The notes beneath the pieces were generated by a model. The model had not been told where the DNA came from, searched no databases, and saw only the letters and a list, made by a program, of their open reading frames with translations. Below are positions 59,901 through 64,000 of a DNA stretch of 64,000 nt, in pieces (position 1 is the first letter of the stretch; each line of letters begins with the position of its first letter). Source of the DNA: Oreocharis arfaki (Eukaryota; Chordata; Aves; Passeriformes; Paramythiidae); assembly GCA_013398015.1 (NCBI GenBank), contig VZRR01007849.1, positions 372,001-436,000 on the forward strand, in the 5' to 3' direction. Position numbers and translations under genes: made by a program.

Positions 59901-61376
59901 TGCAGTTTTCTACCTTTAGCACTGCTAAGCTTCAAAAGGCAACTAGAAAGGCATTAAAAGAATTCATCAAATTCTCTTTTCTAGTGCTAGTGAAGAACAA
60001 AAAACCCTCACCCACTACAAAGTTATCAGCTTGGCTTCCAAACTGATTCGAGGTTTTAAAGGTAGCGACATTCAAAGCATAGTCATGTGATGCATGAAAC
60101 CGATCTCTTACTGTAAAGAAGGCTGACACAAGCCTGGGTTTGACTTTAAGCTTTTCTTAAGGTTCCTTAACGGGGCGAGCCAAAGCTACCATTCAAGAGA
60201 ATAGAAAATGAAGGGCCAAACATTATGGTACCTCCTATTTCTTGTCCCTCTTGCTTCTCAGATTATTCAAACCTTGGGAAACCGGTGGGAAAGAAATTTG
60301 CATCATAAAATATCAAAGCACTAAAACATGACAGCGAGATGGCATTAGGTGACAAAATGCAAAAGATTTTGTTTAGTGGTATGGAGTCTTAAGCCTAGAA
60401 AATAGGAAGACCAGTATTGAAACACTACCAAAAATAGAGATGGCTGAGCAAGTCCCACACCTTCAGGTAGAACGAGAGAACATTAAACTACAATATAAAA
60501 CCCAAAAATGCTTACTATGAACACATGTAAGGAAATCTGGATTTCTTCTATATGGTGACCCATATTTCTGAATACAAGCTGAAAAACAGAAAATGAAATT
60601 GTTACTGTTACAGTGGTGAAGGACAGCTGTTCAAAGCACCTAAAATGATACCTGGCCTGCAAGGATTTGGAAGGTGGATGCAAAATCTATACAATATTAT
60701 AATATTCCAGATGCCTTAAAATTCTGAAGTTCATTGAAATCTTTCAGCTTTGATGTATGGTAGTTAAAAGCTATTTGAAGAGGATGATCACTTAACCAGA
60801 TGTTACTATGATTCTTAAACTATAGTAGTTGCTATTCAAATCTGACAAACTAAACTTCTTAAAATATCTAAAAAGCACATGGATTTTTCTCCCACTGTGG
60901 CATTTGTGATCTTAAGTACAACATATTAAACACAAATAGAAAACTGTATGATGCCATGACTATGATACAGTCAATAGAATAAGCCAGTAGTTCAATCAGG
61001 CACCTTTTTTTTCAAATAAGGAAATTAGTTAATAACTAAATTAAAAATGGGAAAAGGTAGAAAACCAAAAATTATTTCATAACACTGCAAGCCACAGATA
61101 TATATGCAACATCAAGATTTTAACATGCAGAAAACACATAATGCATCTCTGTCTGCAAATGTACACATAAGTAAAAACACACACTTCAAATTAAAATAAG
61201 GAACATAAAGTCTATCTTTAAAGTTAGCAATGCATGTTTATTGCAATTAGATATCCATCACCTTCCTTAGCAGAGATTTCAGCTGTGACAAGCTCAAGCG
61301 TTAGGCAAATACCAGCACTCCCACAAAGTGAAAATAAAAGCTGCAACTCACCCAAGTATTTCGGGTAAAAATATTC
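35847..61376 (-). CDS. GAS6: GAS6 growth arrest-specific 6, exons 3-15 (5' end outside window)
   Basis: Thirteen exons join in frame to 1773 bp, or 590 residues plus stop, on the - strand. GAS6 is a secreted, vitamin K-dependent protein. Its Gla domain binds phosphatidylserine and its first laminin-G module binds the receptor tyrosine kinases TYRO3, AXL and MERTK, which links it to dying-cell uptake, platelet function and cell survival. Visible here are the end of the Gla helix (EYFYPKYL), a short Cys-bounded linker, four EGF modules with six cysteines each, LG1 and LG2. Exon sizes (25, 63, 123, 120, 126, 122, 119, 190, 165, 169, 173, 226, 152) follow the GAS6/PROS1 plan. GAS6 is chosen over PROS1 from the linker CIQKYGSPY, LG1 FAGGHQDSTWIVLALR, and the TMEM255B neighbour. 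The signal peptide and main Gla exons were not found up to 64000. Confidence 0.95.
35999..39380 (-). other. GAS6 last intron
   Basis: An intron of 3.4 kb. No exon or repeat family was recognised on either strand. Confidence 0.8.
39381..39606 (-). CDS. GAS6: GAS6 exon, laminin-G module 2 second half
   Basis: A 226 bp exon, acceptor cagctgttcag, donor gtgagt, phase 0 in and phase 1 out. It reads FIIVALENTVVSRLAINLCD, KKEHSIDVVLKKD, LSLRVDGVAGQSELSISELE, then STKTYVGGLP. It aligns along its whole length with the human exon, although less closely than LG1 does. Confidence 0.95.
40391..40563 (-). CDS. GAS6: GAS6 exon, laminin-G module 2 first half
   Basis: A 173 bp exon, acceptor tttttctgcag, donor CAG|gtacaa, phase 1 in and phase 0 out. 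After the split Met codon it reads QPSSGNETKTNWEIEVNAV, IQPATDTGVLFALVT, then SLIDYHSTKKLKQQ. LIDYHSTKKLK is strongly GAS6-like. GNETK provides another N-glycosylation sequon. The donor is weak (gtacaa). Confidence 0.95.
42111..42279 (-). CDS. GAS6: GAS6 exon, LG1-LG2 junction
   Basis: A 169 bp exon, acceptor cttcctag, donor TACA|gtaagt, phase 0 in and phase 1 out. It reads INPRLDGCMRAWNWLNGEDT, SIQETIKMNEKMQC, then GRGSFYPGQGFAVFNLTY. INPRLDGC with a Trp-rich follow-up is a signature of the GAS6/PROS1 LG pair. The NLT near the end is a sequon not present in the human sequence I recall (SLDY). Confidence 0.96.
43803..43967 (-). CDS. GAS6: GAS6 exon, end of laminin-G module 1
   Basis: A 165 bp exon, acceptor ctttttcag, donor CCA|gtaagt, phase 0 at both ends. 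It reads ISVEELERNLIIKVNRDAV, then MKIAASGDLFTLHKG and VYQLNLTVGGIPFKTKD. The NLT before VGG is the N-glycosylation site also present in human LG1. Confidence 0.96.
43968..49403 (-). other. GAS6 intron within LG1
   Basis: An intron of 5.4 kb. It contains the CR1 terminus at 48750-48840 and a C-rich stretch around 47480-47640. The + strand open frames near 45284-45712 (142 codons) have no familiar motif and overlap a similar frame on the other strand, so they are not called as genes. Confidence 0.8.
48750..48840 (+). mobile_element. CR1 LINE 3'-end fragment
   Basis: The stretch gacagttgggcttgatttta, gaggtctcttccaaccttga and tgattctacaattct is the CR1 3' terminus on the + strand, antisense to GAS6 in which it lies. 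Only the last 90 bp or so are recognisable. Confidence 0.75.
49404..49593 (-). CDS. GAS6: GAS6 exon, laminin-G module 1 core
   Basis: A 190 bp exon, acceptor gtgcggtcag, donor ACG|gtgagt, phase 2 in and phase 0 out. Key blocks are LVAEFDFRTFDPEG, LFFAGGHQDSTWIVLALR, LELQLKYNGIGRVTS and INHGMWQT. FAGGHQDSTWIVLALR separates GAS6 from PROS1 at this place. This is the most conserved exon seen in the gene. Confidence 0.97.
49594..49985 (-). other. Short GAS6 intron within LG1
   Basis: An intron of 392 bp, AT-rich, with no feature beyond its splice sites. The next intron (50105-50219) is only 115 bp. Confidence 0.85.
49986..50104 (-). CDS. GAS6: GAS6 exon, start of laminin-G module 1
   Basis: A 119 bp exon, acceptor ttttaattatag, donor gtgagg, phase 0 in and phase 2 out. 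It reads NIVPCVPFAVGRSIKS, LHLGRMFSGTPV, then IRLRFKRKQLT. The basic strand RLRFKR lies in the LG1 region used for receptor contact in human GAS6, and it is conserved. The split codon AG|A gives Arg. Confidence 0.95.
50220..50341 (-). CDS. GAS6: GAS6 exon, EGF-like module 4 (calcium-binding type)
   Basis: A 122 bp exon, acceptor ggttttgtgtag, donor GAG|gtatgt, phase 1 in and phase 0 out. It reads DIDECEEKLCEQTC, then VNSPGSYTCHC and DGRGGVKLSQDMNTCE, almost the human sequence. Six cysteines and the CxNxxxxYxC pattern are present. The following intron is only 115 bp. Confidence 0.96.
50520..51141 (+). mobile_element. CR1 LINE 3' fragment interrupted by an assembly gap
   Basis: The + strand reads TKTGAVDSLEGKEDLQRDLD and KLEGWAITNCMKLNKVKC, the C-terminal region of CR1 reverse transcriptase, then RILHLG. 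After the gap, ggaggtttagggtggatatt, agaaaaaggttcttcaccca and gagttcaaaaagcatttgga match the CR1 3' region, ending ttattctgtga. It lies in the GAS6 intron between EGF3 and EGF4, on the opposite strand to the gene. Confidence 0.87.
50699..50854. other. Assembly gap (156 N) inside a CR1
   Basis: All bases are N. The flanks belong to one CR1 copy, so the missing sequence is most likely CR1 reverse-transcriptase end and 3' UTR. Frames drawn through the N run are meaningless. Confidence 0.95.
51817..51897. repeat. 27-bp tandem repeat, three copies
   Basis: Copies start at 51817, 51844 and 51871, each opening tcaaagatgac or tcaaaggtgac and continuing tgcaaactc/agcaagctc. Copies 1 and 2 match at about 21 of 27 positions. 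The period is a multiple of three and the - strand stays open across it. Confidence 0.8.
52046..52171 (-). CDS. GAS6: GAS6 exon, EGF-like module 3 (calcium-binding type)
   Basis: A 126 bp exon, acceptor cttgttttgcag, donor gtaagc, phase 1 at both ends. It reads DIDECTASDNICGEARC, then KNLMSSYECLC and NAGYKYDDVKKTCQ. Six cysteines are present. The usual Pro-Gly before Ser-Tyr in the central loop is replaced by Met-Ser (KNLMSSYEC against human KNLPGSYSC), a visible departure from the EGF consensus. Confidence 0.95.
52172..54153 (-). other. GAS6 intron between EGF2 and EGF3
   Basis: An intron of 2.0 kb with no repeat family or exon recognised. Confidence 0.8.
54154..54273 (-). CDS. GAS6: GAS6 exon, EGF-like module 2 (calcium-binding type)
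   Basis: A 120 bp exon, acceptor ttttgatgtag, donor gtaagc, phase 1 at both ends. It begins DIDEC, the calcium-binding signature, and continues RTQNGGCNQLC, then LNKLGSYRCSC and NSGYALKDSKTCE. Six cysteines and a CxNxxxxYxC hydroxylation pattern are present. The last loop looks one residue shorter than the human one I recall. Confidence 0.95.
54274..55823 (-). other. GAS6 intron between EGF1 and EGF2
   Basis: An intron of 1.55 kb with no repeat family or exon recognised. Confidence 0.8.
55824..55946 (-). CDS. GAS6: GAS6 exon, EGF-like module 1
   Basis: A 123 bp exon, acceptor tttaaatcag, donor gtaatt, phase 1 at both ends. It reads LPNQCSPDPCHKEGTVK, then CEDLKGDFYCEC, then KHGWQGKKCEK. All six cysteines are present. 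CEDLKGDFYC fits the CxD/NxxxxY/FxC pattern for beta-hydroxylation, here on Asp. Confidence 0.95.
55947..60515 (-). other. GAS6 intron before EGF1
   Basis: An intron of 4.6 kb containing the CR1 fragment at 57351-57570. Nothing else was recognised. Confidence 0.8.
57351..57570 (-). mobile_element. CR1 LINE 3'-region fragment
   Basis: The sequence ctggagatcacttgtgcgac, ctccctgggcaacctgtgcc and ctctcacagtgaaaaagcat is reverse-complement CR1 3'-region sequence (compare the fragment at 18919). It is about 220 bp, in the GAS6 intron before EGF1, and runs in the same direction as GAS6. Both ends are decayed. Confidence 0.75.
60516..60578 (-). CDS. GAS6: GAS6 exon, Cys-bounded linker between Gla and EGF1
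   Basis: A 63 bp exon, acceptor ctgtttttcag, donor gtaagc, phase 1 at both ends. It reads CIQKYGSPYRRN then PDFLTCVH. In PROS1 the matching loop is the thrombin-sensitive region; in GAS6 it lacks the thrombin sites. Here an Arg-Arg pair follows GSPY where I recall Thr-Lys in human GAS6. The split codon before the first Cys (G|CT) gives Ala, where human has Asp. Confidence 0.93.
60579..61351 (-). other. GAS6 intron after the 25-bp exon
   Basis: An intron of 773 bp, AT-rich, with no other feature seen. Confidence 0.85.
61352..61376 (-). CDS. GAS6: GAS6 25-bp micro-exon, end of Gla domain
   Basis: A 25 bp exon between acceptor ttctacag and donor gtgagt, reading EYFYPKYL plus one base. Micro-exons of this size at this spot are a hallmark of vitamin K-dependent proteins, where they encode the aromatic stack that closes the Gla domain (human GAS6 has YFYPRYL). 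Phase 0 in, phase 1 out. It is too short for any ORF scan and was located by homology upstream of the linker exon. Confidence 0.92.
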
Positions 61377-64000
61377 CTGTAGAAGGGGGGAAAAAAGAGC
61401 AAAGATTTATTGAATCATATTTGCTTCTATTTTCATGCTATTTGAGAGCCGCTGTTAGTTTGGCGGTCTTGTACGGCAATTGTTTAACAAGTCCCAAACA
61501 CCAGTATCCTAATTTCCTTTTATTCAGAACCAGAAGCAGCACAGTATCTTACATGCATTTTGTCATTGGAAAAGGAAAGGAACATCAGCTCCAGTCTCAA
61601 AGTATTTTTTGATGGCAGCTGATCTGGTCAGTGGCAGTGACTGAGCATGAAGACACTAACCCTCCAAGAGAAAGCTGCTGCTGATGGCATGAGGTAGGGG
61701 AAGGAATTGGAATCTAGGGGCAGTACCCTAGAGGGAAGAGTAGATGATCATTCAGTCACCCTGTGCCTCCTCGAAGGCATTCTGCTGATGCAGGACATGG
61801 CCAGCACACGAACAGCACAGCCACCAGAAAAAGTACCTTTTGCTTTCACAAGGAGCACCCTACAACTCAAACAGCACCCACTGCTGTGTCACCCGCACAT
61901 CACATCCTGCATGCTCAAAGAAGGGAGCGATGACACTTTGCCAGAGAGGGGAAAATTGACATCCATTACTCTGAAACCAGACTGCAAAGGGCATTGCCAT
62001 TCCTCTCATGGTACGTGGTCATGCATTACTGTTCCCTACTTTGCATGAACAAAGTGAAGCCATACAGCGAGAGCAGCATCATTTTGTTGATGCGATGTGA
62101 ATCTAACCTTGCACGTTAGAATAGTCAGCCTGGTGAGGCCTTGTGAGTCACATGACTGCTTGCACCAACACAGGGAAACAGCAGGAAAACGCATTTGTGC
62201 TTCATGGAAGAACAGGAGATTGGCTGAAACTGACAATTGTATCACATTCTTATAAAATACAAAACTTCATGACCAGGAAAAAGCATTTCTTTCCACCTTC
62301 ATGCCGGTTTTCATAATATGTCAGTCATTAATTCAAGTGCTGTTAAAATGCTAATTGGGGCATGGAATGAGGAAAAACTTATGGATTCTACCAGTGCTTA
62401 ATTTTTTTTGCTAAAATAAACCACTTCTCAGCTCATTATGAAAGCATATGCACAGTATAATTCCCTTTCACACAACAGGAGCAATATCCATATAACATAT
62501 CTTCAGTGAGATTGGGACAGTAAATACCCTGCATTCTACAAAATTAAATTAGTCTATACAGTGTGCAAGAGAAGACACTATTTTATCTTCTCCTCTTATT
62601 ACAGATGTTTGGATTGCATCTTTACAGGCATGTATAAACAACAGAGACAGGCACACACCATGACTCAGTTTGATCTGGACTGTCCAATGCAATCAATTGC
62701 ACTACTGTCAATTACCAGAAGAATCAATCACTTCTGGCAAATATGCTCCAGTTACTGAAATGCACCATGTAAATATTCAGCCTAAATTATGAGCGCATTA
62801 GCAAAGAAGTAGACGCAGCAACTTACACTTATGTTAATTTTCAATTCTGACATGAGGGTGCTAGGCTTGGCATCTTTTGGGGTTGAGCTTTGAAATGTTT
62901 CTTAGGGTTGACAGAGTGATGAGCTTAGAACCCACTATGGTCCATGTTCCCTCTTTTTCTTTAAGGTTTAGTTTGGAAAAGACAAGTCAAAAAAATGCAG
63001 TCAAAATAAAAATAAATCTAAGCAGTCTAAGTATTCAGATGGTTGTCCATTTGTGCTATAACCACAAACTGAACTTCAACCAGCCCTTGAGGAGAAAAAG
63101 ACAGAGGCATGTAATAAAATATTCCAAACATTTCTTTCATTATTTCCCCTTTATTCCATGTACTTCACAAGAATGTGCGTATGTATTTAACCATCAACAG
63201 GATAATCCAGACTCTGGCAAGAACAGCTGTTTTGGCACTCACAGGACAATAAATAGGAGCTTTCATATTCATGGCTATCAGCCTAATTGCTCCATGTCAG
63301 TGGTGGCAAAGGCATTTTCTCCTTGACCTCTGATGAATGAGTTGAGTACTAGAGAAGTGGTATAGAGTTTACTTTTGTACAAATAACTTCCAAATTCAAA
63401 CTGACTGTGTAATGATTCAATGCCAGTTGAACAGCAGACAAATGAAACTCCAAGGCAGTGTATCACCACAAGCTTCATTTCACAAAGTATGTTGCCAAGT
63501 GATTTAAACAGGAGGCTATTAATAGAAATTTAACTCTTCTTTCCCTGTCTTCCTCATTTGCTTATATTATACAAAAGCACTTGCTAATCAGTAGCACTTC
63601 TCCAGGTTTACAAAACCTGCTGATACTACCATTCTAAAATGGTAGTAATATGCTCACAGGTTCTAAAGTTACTCATTCAGGTAAGATTAACTTTTTGTTT
63701 TTCTCCATAATCAATTTTTCTTACTGCTGGCTTCTGTAAATACAATGACAACGTATTTACATTCAGAGAAAAGATTAATAAGAATGAAGGAGGAAGGATC
63801 TCTTCTTCCTTGAGAAAAGGAACCTGCCTAAACTGCAGTCTCTTTTCAAAAAAACGCTGATGAAAAGTTGTCTCGGTTAAAAATTCAAGCTGTGCCTAAC
63901 CTGGTAGAGATACACATTATTTCTCTTGTGAGCACTCAACTCCTCAATGTCTTTTCAGTCTTCTGTGATGTACTACGGCTTAATGACCCCCAGATGTCAG
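61377..64000 (-). other. GAS6 intron upstream of the micro-exon (right end outside window)
   Basis: No exon for the signal peptide, propeptide or main Gla helix (the Glu-rich block around ERECVEELC) was recognised on the - strand, so these are probably beyond 64000. The only structure noted is the short inverted repeat at 63624-63647. Confidence 0.7.
63624..63647. repeat. Short inverted repeat
   Basis: Arms TACTACCATT and AATGGTAGTA are exact reverse complements around ctaa. It is in GAS6 intronic sequence, with no known element recognised. Confidence 0.85.

Noticed and set aside
35847..61376. PROS1 (protein S)
   Set aside because: The EGF-LG plan is shared, but the linker lacks the long thrombin-sensitive loop, LG1 carries FAGGHQDSTWIVLALR, LG2 carries DYHSTKKLK, and TMEM255B is the neighbour.
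61377..64000. The main Gla exon of GAS6
   Set aside because: I searched the - strand for the Glu/Cys-rich helix and found no match, so the exon is probably outside the window.

Overview
The window is vertebrate chromosomal DNA: interrupted genes with GT-AG introns, AT-rich introns and many old retrotransposon copies. The repeats point to a bird. There are several CR1 LINE fragments on both strands, two LTR-like elements of a type I associate with avian ERVs, and one tRNA-Ile-headed, CR1-tailed SINE at about 4100-4256 that looks like TguSINE1, which would suggest a passerine. The species itself cannot be named from the sequence.

Two genes lie tail to tail. On the + strand, the last five coding exons of TMEM255B (14530-14610, 18484-18569, 21343-21502, 27720-27863, 30636-30803) encode 212 residues: the end of the third loop, a Cys-rich loop, the fourth membrane segment and a Pro-rich tail ending in a PPPY motif. 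Its first exons were not found and probably lie left of the window, so positions 1-14529 are read as intron. On the - strand, thirteen coding exons of GAS6 run from 61376 down to the stop codon at 35847-35849. They give 590 uninterrupted residues: the end of the Gla region, four EGF modules and two laminin-G modules. The signal peptide and main Gla exons were not found and probably lie beyond 64000. Every junction has GT-AG sites and compatible phases, so both genes look intact.

Layout: 1-14529 is TMEM255B intron with the SINE, a small CR1 tail and a 2.2 kb decayed CR1 containing reverse-transcriptase remnants. 14530-31285 holds the TMEM255B exons, a further CR1, a probable LTR at about 21.6-22.6 kb, an assembly gap in a G-rich tract and a 31 bp hairpin. 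31286-35420 is intergenic, with an avian ERVL-type LTR at about 33.33-33.92 kb. 35421-61376 is GAS6, with CR1 fragments at 48.75, 50.52 and 57.35 kb, a second gap, and a 27 bp tandem repeat. 61377-64000 is further GAS6 intron.

The two genes are not known to act in one pathway. GAS6 is a secreted vitamin K-dependent ligand of the TYRO3/AXL/MERTK receptors. TMEM255B is a poorly characterised four-pass membrane protein. Their adjacency matches the human 13q34 order and supports calling them GAS6 and TMEM255B, not the paralogues PROS1 and TMEM255A. I found no convincing new biological system; the findings are gene-level differences and repeat structures.
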